Of a stretch of DNA of 64,000 bases, positions 39,095-53,300 are shown piece after piece; the stretch's first letter is position 1, and each line of letters opens with the position of its first letter. The notes beneath the pieces were generated by a model. It was not told where the DNA came from. It saw only the letters and a program-made list of their open reading frames with translations, and did no database searches. Source of the DNA: Trochalopteron elliotii (lineage: Eukaryota; Chordata; Aves; Passeriformes; Leiothrichidae); contig JANPWX010000215.1 in NCBI GenBank assembly GCA_024734555.1, positions 1,742,929 to 1,806,928 on the forward strand, written 5' to 3'. The translations under genes and the position numbers were made by a program.

Positions 39095-39157
39095 TGTTGC
39101 AGAATTCCTCAGGGAAGGTGGACATGATGTCTACCTTCCCTGAGGAATTCTGCAACA
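39095..39157. repeat. Perfect 25-bp inverted repeat forming a 63-base hairpin
   Basis: The left arm 39095-39119 (tgttgcagaattcctcaggg, then aaggt) is the exact reverse complement of 39133-39157. After a G-T wobble the stem resumes with GACA and TGTC around a TGA loop, so nearly the whole 63 bases fold. The flanks (ggtg and gtgg) do not pair. Size and design parallel the hairpin at 20647-20712, but the sequences differ. Confidence 0.95.
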
Positions 39158-39648
39158 GTGGTGCACTTAGAAGGATGAGGTCTCTCATGAGGGATGGAGA
39201 ACATGAGGGCAGGAGGATTGTCAGCTGCAAAGTTACCCTTTGCATCTGTTGTTGCAGATGTTGGAGTACCCCATAAAGTAGGGTAGTGGGTGCAATTTTT
39301 ACACACGCTAAGAGTTAAGATTTCCACTCTCTTAATTCCAAGCAAAACTGGAAATACAGGAGCTGGCTTTCTGTGGAATGATGGAAGAGTACTAACAGCA
39401 AGGTTTTTTCTTCTATAGATTGTAGTTCCTTAGAGACTTGATCAAAACAGTTTGTGCCATTGATTTTGCCATTTGACTAATCTACACCAAAACTATTGTG
39501 GCCTCTTTTTCACACTGCAGGTAGAAGCTTACATCACTGTATAGGCTTTTGATAATTGTGTCTGTATGTGCATGTCTGTGTTTGGAGTAGTCAGTGTAAG
39601 TGATAGCAAACGTGTTAGGCATGTCTTCTGTTCCTGTTTACTGTCATT

Positions 39649-40132
39649 TCATAGAACTGTAGAATAGCCTGAGTTAGAAGGGACCCACAAGGATCATCAC
39701 ATTCCTACTCCAGGTGCTGCACATGGCAGCCCCAAGAGTCACAGCATGTGACTGAGAGTGTTGTCCAAATGCTTCCTGAACTCTTGTCAGCCTTGATGCT
39801 GTAACCACTTTCCTGGGGAGGCTGTTCCAGTGTTCAGCCACCCTCTGGATGTAGAACCTTTGTCTAATAGTCAACCTACAGTTCCCCTGACACAACGTCA
39901 GGCCATTCCCTTGGCTCCTGTCACTGGTCACCACAGAGAAGCAATCAGTGCCTGCCCCTTCTCTTCCCCTCACAAGGAAGTTGTAACTGCAGTGAGGTCT
40001 CCCCTCAGTCTCCTCCAGGCTGAACAGACCAAGTGACCTCAGGTACCCCTCACACGGCTTCCCCTCCAGATCCTTCACTATCTTCGTGGCCCTCCTTTGG
40101 ATTCTTTCTCACAACTTTCTTTCTTGCAATGT
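39649..40132 (-). mobile_element. CR1 LINE fragment with open ORF2 tail
   Basis: The + strand begins tcatagaactgtagaatagc and gagttagaagggacccacaa, a reversed CR1 3' end. It runs to cctcctttggattctttctc, where it is 5' truncated. On the minus strand 39674-40078 is open for 134 codons and resembles the ORF2 C-terminal region (RQRFYIQRVAEHWNSLPRKV). An open frame of this length in a dead fragment suggests a fairly recent insertion. It carries the same 3' family text as the copy at 45891. Confidence 0.93.
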
Positions 40133-43100
40133 GGTTCTTCACTTAAGAAATCCACTGTATTAACTTTTAGTGGTCCATGTGATTTGTGACTATCTCTAAC
40201 AGTGTATGTTTTACGTCTTGTGGGAAACAAAAACATAGATTGCCTTTACAGCATATAATAATTATTAGTCAAACTGTTGGTCTACTTACTATAGAAAATT
40301 CAGAAGGTTTTAGCTGAAAATACTTTTATATTGAAAACTTTAAAATATTTTTATTTTGAAACTTCAGTTAATATTATATGTACTTAATTCTATTTAAGTT
40401 TAATAAGAACTATTAAGTTCTTATTGTCTCATTCCCATTATAAAAATACCTTAATATTTCATTCGAAACTAGTTTCACTGTTTGATGAGATGCCTAAAAA
40501 AATTGCCATGTTTCCTTCATTTTGGCATTTAAATTTGTATTAAACCATATCTAAGGGTGGATAATTAATTTTTTCATTATAAAGATTGATAAAATTTGGA
40601 AATTAAGCAGCACAGTATTTTCAGTATAGATTAATCCATGTTACAAATTTTTGAAGTATTTTTCCTCTGACAGTTACATGTAGAAAAGTTCATGTGAAGC
40701 TGGTGGATTTTAAAGTGATGAGGTTCAAAGCATCACTTCAGTCACCATAAACAAAATTTGTGAGTTGACAGTGAGCTTAATATATATGTTTAATGAATAA
40801 GTTGAAGAAAAGGAAAAATATTTAATATTGCTGTACTTGTCTTTTTCAGTAGTTTGAGTGTATTTGTTTTCTGCCAGCCCCAGAATTGTCAGTATTATTA
40901 GAGTGTTACGTTTTACCTTTAATTTTTCTATTTTATGAGATGTATACTCCATTTTCATTGTTCAAACAATGAAACATTGTCCAAAAGATTTCCTTCTGTC
41001 TTGGCCATCAGACCTTTGGGAAAAAGCAGTGCTACAGCTTCTGTTGGTCATTGTATTTGAGACTTTCTGTGTCTTTGTCAACAAGGGAAAAAACCCTGGA
41101 ATTAATTAGAGAAGTCATTGATGAATGAACTAAAAAAAATGTTTGCTTTTTTTTAAGTAACACTTTCTTATGAAAGTTTGCTTCTTCTTTTAGAATGCTA
41201 GCTTCAATTCATTTGTTTCAAATCCATACTATGATTTTTGTTTCTGAATTAGGGAAATCTAACCACTCAATTTCATCAAAAATGATGGATTAAAGCAGAA
41301 ATGGGGAAATGATCAAGCAAAATGTCCATGACTGGAACTTAGCAAAGCTTACTCTCTGGAATTTTTTAACTAGCATTGATACAGATGAAAGTTAGCTACA
41401 CTGGGCAGTGGTAATAATTGTGGTACCAGACCCCATTTTCAGTTTCTTATTGTAAAACTTGTAAAAGACTTGTAAAACTTTAATCACTTGGATTCAGAAT
41501 TCTTCATGTCTCCTGTGTATCTTTTAGGCTGGATGTTTTCAGGCAACATTTTTAGGGTGAGATTGGAGTAAGTGTACTGTCTTGCCCAGGTGTCACTCAC
41601 CCCATACCTTTAAGAAAAGTGAATTGAAGTACTTGATCAGTAAATTGAATTTTGGCAAAGACCTCCCTTTCTTTCCCAAGGACAGAGGAGAAATTTATTC
41701 ATGTCAATTTGATGAAATCTTGGCAAAGGGAAACTTTGAAGGATATTGTGAAAGAAATAGTTTCCTCATAACTATCAGAGTCATGGTATGGCAGGTTTTA
41801 GATCATTTGTCACTGTGCTTAAGAGTGCTGTGGGCTATTTGAGTGCATTTATCCCTACAGCTGGAGTTGCTACAAGACCTGCAGGGAACAGAAATGTGGA
41901 TTGAGTAGAAAGATATTAAGCATGATATCAATGACTGGCAATGCTGCACTAGATGAGAGAGCAGAGTAGAGTGAGAGAGGAGTAAAATGGGGCAATGAGT
42001 GTGGAGAGGTGTGTGACTCGCCTTCTTCTGGGTCATCTTTTGTCAGGCATAGAGAGATGTGAGCAGGATGTGCAGAACTGAAGTATCCACAGCAATCACA
42101 TACCCACTTGTGGTGAGGAGTAGCATTTTGCTAGGCTAAGCTTCAGTATGAATATCTCACCCAGTGCTGATGTCTGATGTATCTTTGCTTCTGGGACAGT
42201 CTTTGGTAAGGTAAAGATGTTTCAGCCTCTACTGCTCCTTGGACCAGGCTGATCCTTATCTAGCTGAATTGCCATCCTTGGATTCTCCACTATATTCTCA
42301 GAGGGTATAATGTTCACGGAGTTTTTTGTTCTGGTTCTTTTTCTCTTGAGTCACTACTCTGTACCATTTCATATCAACAGACATGATGAAATTTTTTACT
42401 CATCTACCAGAGTTTAGCATTTGTATTACACGCTTGTTTCTTCAGTAAAGCCAAAATCTTGCAGATGTGCTGTACAAAACAGGGCCCTGGGTTACAGACA
42501 GACAAACCTTAGAGCTGTGGTTGTCTCGTGCAGCCCAGTATGGAGATCATGGTGGGACTAGGACTGGAGAAGGACCTGAGTATGGATGGTAAATGTAAAA
42601 AAACAGGATTTAAATAGTGTGCAGAGGCAGCAAAATCCAGACTATTCAAGCTTCAGGACTTGAGCAAGGTTGGACTGATTAGAGAAAGACACTGAAACAA
42701 GAAAACCAGGTGGATAATAGTCAGAGGAGGGGGGATACTGAAACTGTTTAAAGGAACAGGGAGGGGGTAGTTGTGGATAGGAATCCTGTGTGAAAATTAG
42801 AAGTTTGCTGTGGTCAAGACAAGTCAGTGACACTGAAATGGGGAATGGGTGACTGAAAAATGACATCTTAGTAAATTTTCAACTACTTCATTGTTACAGG
42901 TAACAGAAGATACTTATTATGATTCCAAAATTGCAGGGTTTTTTACTGATTAATTAAAACATTTACAAAAGTAAAGAAGTATGTATTAAAAAAGAAAAAA
43001 GTATGAATGGTAAGCATGAATGAAAGAAACTATGCTAAAGCATAATTAACATTTCTTATATAGTTACAGTTCCAGTGTATTTATTTTGCATACTTTAGAA

Positions 43101-45138
43101 CTTGCTATTCTAAATGCAGAAAAATGTTGGTATATGACTTAATCAATCAACTATATATTAATCAGCAACCCTTCATAAAAAAGGGTTTTTTTTCTGAAGT
43201 TCCATGTTTTGTTAGATATTTTCCTTTATGTTACATGCTGTTGTTCATCTATCTTGACTTGTTAATAAAAATACATAAAGTAGTCAAGTAGTTTGGAATA
43301 TTTTAATTTTTCTGTGTTTTCCTCTGTTCTCCAAAAATGAGTGGGAAAGGAGAGATTTCAGAAATTAGTAAATTGCAGTCACAGATTCCATCACTTTATT
43401 CCAAAATCAAATTCTTCAACTTCTTTGTATTCAACATTTTTATCTTTTGGCTACCTGTCATTCTAATGGGTTGATAGATTCACATTCTGTGTTATTTTCT
43501 TCTAGAGAGGAAAATATAGTGAAAAGGAATATGGGGGAACAAGAGCATTTCAGAATGACTATGACCACTAATAAGACAAAAGACTGAATCTGCTCTGCTA
43601 GTTCCAAAGTCATGCAGGATGATAAACAATACTCTTTTATTTCATTTTTTTCTCCCAAATTCAAGTTTTGAAGATAGAAATTGATACAGATGCATTGTTT
43701 GAAATGCATTTAAGCCTGCTTTTAACTGCTTTTAAAAGTTGCTTGATTTTTGCCTGGACTAAAGATCTGACATTTTTTAGAGGGAACCAGTGTTACTCGT
43801 CTGACCAAAAGTGCCCAACAACAGCAGTAACAAAAGTTCAGGAAAACGGTAAAATTGAGTATCAAATGGAATAATTTGATTCACTTTATGCCCAGCTACA
43901 GGGAGAGATATCCCTTCTTCCTACTGGTTTCATTTGGTTTAGGTTTGTTTCGTATAGATTTTACTGCCAAGACATAATATAATGAGAATATGCATGTCCA
44001 AGCAAATGATTATTTTCCTATCTACAAAAGTAGTTTTATCTCTTGATTTAGCTGAAATAAACTTCATGCTTTATCTAGACTAGGTTATTGATGTACCTGC
44101 TTAAAGTAGTATTCAAGAATACGGTTGTGTGATAATGACGTTGCAAAAAATCTGCATAGTCTTTCACTTGACTTTAATTTTTTAATTTTTTTTGTTTTAT
44201 TAATAATATAATAATAATACAATAACTTAATTTTTTTCATGATGAAATAATTTTCTTAAGGATCCTTTTTTATATCATTTGAGAAAAATCTTAAGTATGT
44301 TACAAGGGACATCATGGTATTTGATTTCACTGAACTTTTGTAGTCCTTTTGGAAGTGATTTATTTAATACTTAGCACGGAGTTTCACAATTAGAACATCT
44401 TCTTAGTACACTGTTCCTAAAGTTTTGGCATGGTCTTAAATGCTATTAATTAATAGATTTTTATATATAATACAGTTTATCATTGTTGTTGTTTTTAATA
44501 TTTATGTATTAAGTTTGAATTTTATTTGCATGCATTCATCCATGGTATGGACGAACTGTGTTATAACAAATGTTCTAAGTATATTGTCTAAATAGTCCTT
44601 TTCAGGAGTTCTGGACAATGCTTTTAGTATATAGCTTGATTCTGATGTAATGGAAATGCATCCATTGTTTATACCTATTGGTTAACTTCTGGCTTCTTTT
44701 GAAAAAAACTGTTACTAAATTTGGCATGCTTCAGGAGTACTTTGAAAGAATATCCTAATTCCTTTTTTGTTCATTTCAGAAATATTTCATTTCTACTTAG
44801 AGATCTGTGATCTTTTTAGAAAGTTTTAATACTGAAGACTGAAAATTAACTGTGAAATTATAATGGAATATATGAAATGTTTACTTTGTAAGTTAAGCTT
44901 TTGTATATCTGTCAATCAACTTGAGAAACTTTATAGCCTTAAAAAAAAAGTCCAGTGTTAAGTTGCTTATTTTAAAATACAGGTATTTGTATGAACTGTT
45001 CAAGTGAATGCATGGTGTTTTCCCTACTTTTGTTTTCTTACTCTTTACTTTGTAAATACATCTGTGAAATTTTTCTTTAGGCCACTTCATGTGTAAAGCT
45101 TTTTATTGTGGAGTCGTAAATATAAATGAATAATACTA

Positions 45139-45220
45139 GTTTTCTTTGGGTTTTTGGCTTTTTGTTTGGTTGGGGTTTTTTACTTTGTTTTTGTTTTGGT
45201 TGGTTGTTTGCATTTTTTTG
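45139..45220. repeat. GT-rich low-complexity tract
   Basis: Irregular TTTG, GGTTTTT and TTGG runs, like those at 15379 and 35581. Confidence 0.88.
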
Positions 45221-45714
45221 ATGGCTACGAAAATGCCTTAGACATGCTTCCACTTAAAAAACTTATGTGTATAACCTCTTCTGGCTTTTATTTGATGAAA
45301 TGTTTATAGTGTCTAGGTTTCAGTAGAATATCAAATCAACAGCCAATCTTAAGAAAAAGGCCTTTAATATGACAAATACCATTGAATTTTAGGATGGCAT
45401 CAAGGGCACAATATTTTACTATTTGTGCACAAGAAGATTGATTATAAATCACTCTCGGACGCCTCTTATAGTACACTATTGTCTTACATACAGTCAGATA
45501 CTGCTTGTAAGAGGGCTGAGAAGGAAATTTCTTATCCCTTATAAGTGACAGAAATCCACTACTTAGCCACACACTGGGCATCACAGGATTTTATTCAGCA
45601 TCGTGTCTTCCCATCCTGACCACAGGAATTGGTAATCCTTTCTAATATGGGAAGTGAAAGCTTTTAGAATATCAAGAACAAATTATCATAGATTCTTATT
45701 TCTTTGTTCCCACA

Positions 45715-45890
45715 GAGCTGAGGCATAAGTACCCCTGAGCTCACTGCACAATTCCTTGTACTGAAAAGGCATCTGCTGATGTCCCCTCTAAACCTCCTAC
45801 CTAAGCTGCAGTTTGTGGCTGTGAGCCCTTGTGGTGAGCGCCCTCCCTCTCTCCACTAAGAAGAGTTTGGTAATGATGTCAGCCCCAAAA
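45715..45890 (-). mobile_element. Older CR1-like LINE fragment, 3'-proximal part
   Basis: Contains tgatgtcccctctaaacctc and gtggtgagcgccctccctct, resembling reversed text of old CR1/L3-type elements. It abuts the younger CR1 at 45891. The right-hand part from about 46600 may be the same old copy, split by that insertion (inference). Confidence 0.5.
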
Positions 45891-46590
45891 TCAAAGAATC
45901 ACAGAATATGCTGAGTTGGAAGGGACCCTCAAGGATCATTGAGTCCAATCCCAGCCCTGCACAGGATCATCCCCGAGAACCACACCATGGGCCAAGAGTA
46001 TTGTCCACGCTTTTTGCCAGGTTTGGTGCTGTGACCATTTCCCTGGGGAGCCTGTTCCAGAGCCCAGCCACCCTCTGGGTGAAGAATGTTTTTCTAATAT
46101 GTAACTTAAAGCTCCCCTGACACAATTTCTGACCATATCCTTGAGTTCTGTTGCTGGGCACCATAGATCAGAGATCAGTGCCTGCCCCTCCTCTTCCCCT
46201 CACTGGGAAGTTGTAACTGCAGTGAGGTCTGCCCTCAGTCTTCCATCACGCTGAACAAATCAAGTGACCTCAGGCACTTCTTTGCCTCCAGGCCCTGCAC
46301 CATCTTCATTGCCTTCCTTTGGACACTCTCTAATAGTTGAATGTGTTTCTTACAAATTGTGGTACCCAGAACTGTCCCCAGCACTCGAGGTGAGGCCACC
46401 CCAGTGCAGAGCAAGTCAGAACAATCCCCTCCCTTGCCTGACTGGTGATGCTGTGCACGGTGCACCAGTTCTCTCACCCTGCCTCCCTGGGATACTTTGT
46501 TACTGGACAGCATCTAGAGCTCAGGCTATTGTCTTCTGCCCTTCGACTCCAGCTGGCTTTCAGCCTATTCATCCAGCCTTGTTTTTAACT
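45891..46590 (-). mobile_element. CR1 LINE fragment, about 0.7 kb
   Basis: Begins tcaaagaatcacagaatatg and gagttggaagggaccctcaa, a reversed CR1 3' end. It goes on with ccctggggagcctgttccag and cactcgaggtgaggccaccc. Minus-strand open frames at 45967-46164 and 46235-46513 resemble the ORF2 C-terminal region (KTFFTQRVAGLWNRLPREM), in different frames and so frameshifted. The text changes near 46490-46590, where the 5' truncation point probably lies. Confidence 0.92.
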
Positions 46591-47350
46591 TGATATAGAA
46601 AATGCTGTACCAGGACACCTTTTGGTGTGTTGCAACCATTGCTCTTTCTTCTTTCACAGAGCATGTCATTTGTCATTTTAAATATAAGCAACCCTCCTGT
46701 TCTTATTAAATCTTTGCTGAGTGCTCTCAGTTAATTCCATGTATTTGACAATGGCTCCCTTGATCTTTCCCAGTACAGGGACAAGGCTGACCAGCCCATA
46801 ATTTCCTAGGTACTACTTACTATCATTTTTTATTGTGCATATCTCACCACTTTAAGATGGGCTTGTCTTAGCATTTTTCAGTTTTCAGAGTCCTGCCTTG
46901 GCTGTAATGGTGTTTCTGAGATCTTACACAGGAGTCTGATAGAGATAACAAACATCCGTTTCAGAAACATTGAATAATTCCTGTGGACTGGAACATATCC
47001 AAATGGGCCAGACCCAGACTTGCTGTGTTCCTGCTGTTGACTGTCCTTCTCTATCCCATGTCACTCTGGTAGGCATGGAGGTCTGAGGCCAAGTTTTCAC
47101 CATGCCTGCTGATGTATTGAGCTCAAAGGCATCGCATACATAGCTCCTTCTGCTTTATTTGTCTGAACTCTGAGTAGATTTTCTTTTAAAAATCATTCCC
47201 TTTTCACTTGGCAACCTTCCCTTTCATGACAGCTTCTTGCAGGATTCAGCCTAGCATTGCCTTTGACAAGCCAACGTTTCCTCTTCCAAAACTCTGATAC
47301 AGCTTTTTGTGGTCTTCCTTATGGAGAAGTAGTAAATTCTTCTATAATTT
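46591..47350 (-). mobile_element. Probable old CR1/L3-type LINE remnant, 5'-proximal part
   Basis: Degraded sequence with recognisable reversed LINE text: gacaaggctgaccagcccat, cctaggtactacttac and gaacatatccaaatgggcc. These sit in the order expected for the reverse transcriptase region of an old CR1-type element. No open frame. Boundaries are approximate. Confidence 0.5.
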
Positions 47351-50300
47351 TAGCCATAGCAGTGGTAAGGGATTGTACTTACACCTCACTTTTTTTTCTG
47401 GACTCAATGTTCCAATAAGCCATAAAGTGTCACTAGTGCCATTAATATTTTCAATCTAATTTATAAACAAAACTGGATCATAATTGGTTTCTTAAGCTGA
47501 GGAGCAATACATCACAGGTTTTGACCTGGACTGTGATATATGGCAGCTTGATGAAGAGGTTCCCTGTGATCCTGTAGAGAATGTCTCACAGTAGAGCTGT
47601 TACAGTTTTAAGGTTTCTGCGACTGGGAGTTTTGAGAGGAAAAAACCCTTATGAATATCTTGAAGAATAATTTACTTCAAAAGGAGGAAAGAAATACCTG
47701 TCTCCTAACTCTGAAGCTGTGTTTTAGATTTGTGCTTGGTAGAGCAGCAGAGCAAAAAACCAGAATTCCTACTTTGGCTTGTTTTGTAGTGTTTGTGATA
47801 GTCATGCTTAGATTTTAACATATTGAAATGACACAGCAGGTTCTAAACTCTTCACAGATATCAATAAACTATCAATAACTGACGGCTAACTCAAAGGCTT
47901 AGGCCTGTATTTTCACTGAAAACAGTATGAAAACTGTGCAGTCCAGTGTCTTTGGTGTTAACTGTCCAGTGTTGAAACTGAAACGGTGAAGTGAAATTTG
48001 GATTTTTCTGTCAGAATTCATCCATACCCACTGATAAAGAGGAAGTCCAATAAATTATTTAATCTACTTTTCTGTAAAAATAAAGAAAACAATTATTATA
48101 GTGTTATATAATAATAACAGCTCTAGATTTTATTTTATATACTGAAATGGAAAAAATAACCTTCACACCATTTTTTTATTTTAAAAGACCATTCAACTTT
48201 TTTATTTCAAATCAGTATTACAATGTAATTTATTGTATTATGTGGCTCTGCTAGTTAAAATTTTTCTCAAAGTATGGGCTATAAATAATAGCAATAATAA
48301 GCAAATTCTGTATTTGAAGAAAGTTTTGACTTTTATTTCCAATAAAATATTTGATCGGTAAGATTAATGGTATGCTGGTGTATTTATACAGTATTTAAGA
48401 AGGGGTCACAGTTCTCACATTAACTGAAACAGTTACAGTGAGTGACAGTACTCATAATATAAAGCTTTGTAATATATAAAATGTACATATTTTTATTGAG
48501 TTTATGCTTTTTAGGTTACTGATAGATGAAGTCATAATTACTTACCTTTTGAACATGTAGTTTTACAGAGAAGATACTCTGTATCAATTACTGGGAACAG
48601 GGCTGAAGCCCCGTGGTCAGGCAGGCAAAGTGATGGGCACTGAGGGTCAGTCCTGTTTTCTCTGGAGGTGTTCCTGCTGGCATGTCTGGTGTGCACGTTG
48701 CTTCAGAGTGGCCTGAATATTGCTGCTGCTGCTAGACACCTGAAAGCTCTTAAAATCTGGAAGCATATAGATTAGGCATAAAAGTGAAATTGAGCAGAAC
48801 TATAATACAAAAAGTTGGGAAGGCAGCAAAAGACTGGCAGCTGATCTTTAAATTCATTTTTGTTGCTCATTAAATTATCAGAGGAAAGCTCATATTTATG
48901 TCTAAAACAGCAAATCACATGTTTCGTTAGTCAAGCATGTTTTGTGTGCACAGACGGCATAAGCCTGAAGCTGGGTGAATAAAGGGCAACTTAGTTGAAC
49001 TGTCAGCTACATGTTGCTGGCAACATCTATTGCCACATACTGGTTCAGTTTCATTAGCATATAATGATGATTACATTATTCATCAATACTCTTCTCAAAG
49101 CTGTGTAATTACCTATATATGGCTTCCCGCCCCTCCCCGCCCAGGTTTTGTGCAGTTTAAGATTAACTTAAATTCTGGGGTTCCTAATGGGACACTTGTT
49201 TTCCGTTAAAACTGTGGAAAAATGTGCTTGTATGGGAAGACTTGATTTCATATATCACATAACCAAATATTAATTATTATGCTTATTGCATACCAAGCAG
49301 GGTTTTTTTTTCTTTTGAATATAAGTACTCAACTGAGAAAAAATACAGTCCTAATACAGTGTAGATTACATGATATTGTGCACTTGGGATTGAGAATTAT
49401 TTTGTACTCCCATATGCCCTTGTGTTGTACAAACCCTAACTCAATATTTTCAGTTCATAATAATGATGATAAGCATAATGCTCTATGATCTGTTTTTCTA
49501 CTTACATAATACATATGCTGGCAGTCACAAGACTCAGTTGTATTCATGGGTTGACATTCAGTTCAGTGTATTTTTTTTTTGCAGTGAGAAGAGAGAGATT
49601 GTACTTGAAAATGGGCTCCTCATGCTCATTCAAAATGATAGCAGGAGGAAGGAAGAGTTTCGCTTTAAGTGGAAAGGAATAGTCACTCCTTGCAGTTAAG
49701 CACTGAATCAGATAGAGGCAGCTGCAGAGGCAAGATATGCATTGCAAAAACAGATCAATTGGAATCAGTCCCATCCAAATGAAATTACATCACTCAATAA
49801 CCTTCCTTTCAAGCCATTGAAGTCTTCTGGCCCAGATTTCTCTTGTCAAGTCACTGAGTTTTGCCAATGATTAAAGTATCTTGAAATTGGTTTGATAACA
49901 TCAGGGACCTTGTTGTGACAAGGTCTGTAAATGCAGTCATTTTAAAAAGAAAGCTGGGTTTCATGGAGAGTATTGAGCATATTGACTGGATATTTTTCAT
50001 GGGTTCTCAGAAGATTGTATTCACAAAGACAGTACAGAATGAAGAAAAATTACATATCCCATACAAAAGATTAAATAAAATATTGGTATCATATACGTGA
50101 AATGGTTTCATTCAGTACTAAAAGTATAATTTTCCTCTGAAGTAGTTTTGAAAATGTGTTCTTGTTTTGAAGTGGGCATAGCAGTACTTGGAGAACAGAA
50201 TTCTGTAAATCAAGACAGTCAACATGTTTATGCAGTGACCAGCTCTCAGTGTCATTATTTATGTTCCCATGTGACAGTTCCTAAGATAAAGCAGAGCCCT

Positions 50301-53300
50301 TCTGTTCCAGTGGTACCTCAGATGCTTTGATCTTTTGTCCTGCAGATAACTTTTTTACAGGCTAATCAGTGTATATATTAGCAGATAGATATATATCTGT
50401 AACCATTCAGGAAGCATTTATTAATATTTATAACTTGATCAATACTGAGAAAATTGAAGTAATTAGCAATGTCTAAAAGACACATTGCTCATCAATTTTT
50501 TTGGAGTCTGGTTTGAGTTTTTTCTTCCCTCTAAAGAGCTCAGTAACTCTCATCCACTTAATAGAGCTGTTGGGTACAGATTAATTTCTGAGATGGGGTG
50601 TGCCTTGAGCAGCCTGAATTTTAAAAATGTGTATTACTTATAATCCTTACCTCCTTCAAGTTATTCGCAAATACCCCAAATTCCTCTTTAGGCTTAGCAA
50701 ACTTAACCTATTGGGAGAGTCCTAATTTTTCATAGTTGGTAAGGTGCATTGAAGCAGCTTTTTGCCTTCAGACCCTTGAAGATAAACTGATTTTGCATTG
50801 TGGTTGAAAATATATTTTTGCTTGTGCTCAGTTAGCAGCCAAAAACATTGCTCTTACAACAGCTATTTAACCTGATGAAGGCAAGTATTAAAATTGCTAA
50901 AAAAGAACCAGGATCAAAACTGCTGACATAAGCATTATATTTGTCTGCAATTTGCAAATTTCTGTGTCTGTTACACAAATGAGGAGTAGAAAGTTTTGAA
51001 ATAACTTGTGGGGTTTCTTGTCCTATAAAGCCTTTTGAAAAGGAAATCTGTACATATTCCTAGACACCCACCTAATAATATTTATTAAGTAAATAATACA
51101 TAATACTTACTTAAGTGAGGAAGCAGATGACAGCTGTATGTGGTTAGGGAGGAGAGAGGTTGGCGTGTTTCTCCCTCTTTGTACCAAAATTTGAAGGAAA
51201 GTGCTTTTATAAGTACTTTTTGTCCTGGATCTAAAGAGAGCTGGGAGAGAGCAACTCTTTTAAAGGACCAAATATGCAATTGAGAACCTTCCTGTTCAAA
51301 GCATCTGTTATGGCATAATCTGTGATGCTTCTTTCTTTCTTAATATTTTCTGCATCTACTGGTAAGAGAGGAAAGCTGTTCTGTTTTGCTCACCATCCTT
51401 ATTCCAGATTTTTGTGCCCACTAAATCCTTTTCCTAAGTGAGGTTGTAAATACTAGTTGAGCTATTGCAGACAACTCTGTGTACTTCAGTCAGTAGAAAT
51501 TTGAATGGATGTACAGGAATGGGAGCAGTTCTTTGGTTGAAGAAGGGTTGGCCAATGGTATGTAGGGATGGATGAAGAGCAGAAGGAAAGACTAGAGGAG
51601 GAGAAATGTCATTAATGTGGGTGGTCTCAGGGCAGTAGTCAGTTATCAGATGAGTTTGCTATTGTATTACAATAATACAATCAACCACAGTAATTACAAG
51701 CTATTGTGTTTATACATTCATATTCCTTTGTCTTTTACCAATCTGTCACTCGCTAGAACAAACAAAAAAAATCTTTCACTTGATTAAACAAAACCAGTAG
51801 TGATTTCTTAATTAATAATATTTCAAACATGAGAGGGTGAAGATAACCCTAGAACATGTAAAATAAAGGATGTCAAGTTAAATTTTTAATAGAATAGAAA
51901 TGGGAAAATTGTCCAACCATTTAAAAAATAATTTCCCTTTAATATATGAGTAAATATTCTAGTATTCATTTAAATTTCTTGATATGTTGTTACCAATAAA
52001 AATGCAATACAGAGAAATATTGCAAGGATAACTAGTGCAGGTGGAGGTTACTTACACTTTCTACTTGATGTCTGTGTTCTTACAGTCTTACCTAAATTCC
52101 TACAAAATATTAGCATCTTTCTCAGTAGTTACACATTTCCTCTGAGAACCTTGATGGTACTTAATTACTTTGATTTGTTAGCTTATTAAATTTAACTGAT
52201 TATTTTATTGGTTCAGCTGTGAAGTTGGTTTTGTATATAAAAACATGTTTACATGGATAAAATTTTTATGTAAAAATAATTTATAAATAGAAATCTTTAT
52301 ATAAGTACAGTTATATATAGATATACATACATGTATGTGTGTGTTTACACATACTCACATACTCATTCACTCATTTTGAGAAACTAAAATAAAACCCCTT
52401 GTATTTAAAGTTTGGGTTGCTGTATTCCTACCCAAACCTTGTTAGCCCAGATGGGACAGCCTGTCACATTCTGATGACCTGACTGAAATGGTACAGTTGC
52501 AGCTACTGACATTGCTGTGAGAGGGTAGAGGTGGCACAGAGACCTTCAGTTTATCTTGATTGTTTCTGATGCTACCCTTCAAGTTTCGGCATTTCAGTGT
52601 GCACCCATGTCAACCTCACCCACTGAGGCTGTCAGAACAAAACTAGTTGCACTCAATAAGGGAAGGGGATTGTAAATGAGATGACTATGAAGAGTATTTC
52701 TTTCTTACAGCTAAGCTTTTCTTCAGTTTTCTTAAAGAGTTCAAAATTGCACTGTAGAATTGCAGTTCAGGACACCCAATTTAAAATTTTAATTGTGTCT
52801 CAAGTAAGAGATGAAATGAGAATTGGGAGTGCATTTACATATGGTACTTCTTGCTGTCCCTCTAATTCTTAGATTTAAAATTCTTATACTCAAAACTATA
52901 AAATTCAGTTACAAAGAATTTTGGTTTGAACATGTGGCAACAAAATGGCTTCTGTTCATCAGACTGTTATATTTTATCAAAATGTGACAGCAGTTTCTTT
53001 TTTATTTACAATTCTACTTAAATACATTTTAAATTGAAAAAAAAATAAAAACACCAAATGTGGTGATGGAGGCTTTTTATTGGTCTTTCTTTCAAAATGC
53101 TTATGTTCATTTTAAAGACAACATAGATGTTTTCCTAATTAAAATCTCACATTGCTCTAAGATACATTAATTTGCTGTATGCCAAGTACTTTAAAGAGTT
53201 TAAATGTAGAGAATCAGCACTTTAAAATTGTATTGATTTTTTAAAAAGCATTCTTGAAAAGTATGTATGTCATGACTGTCAAAAGACAGGAAGTACAAGT

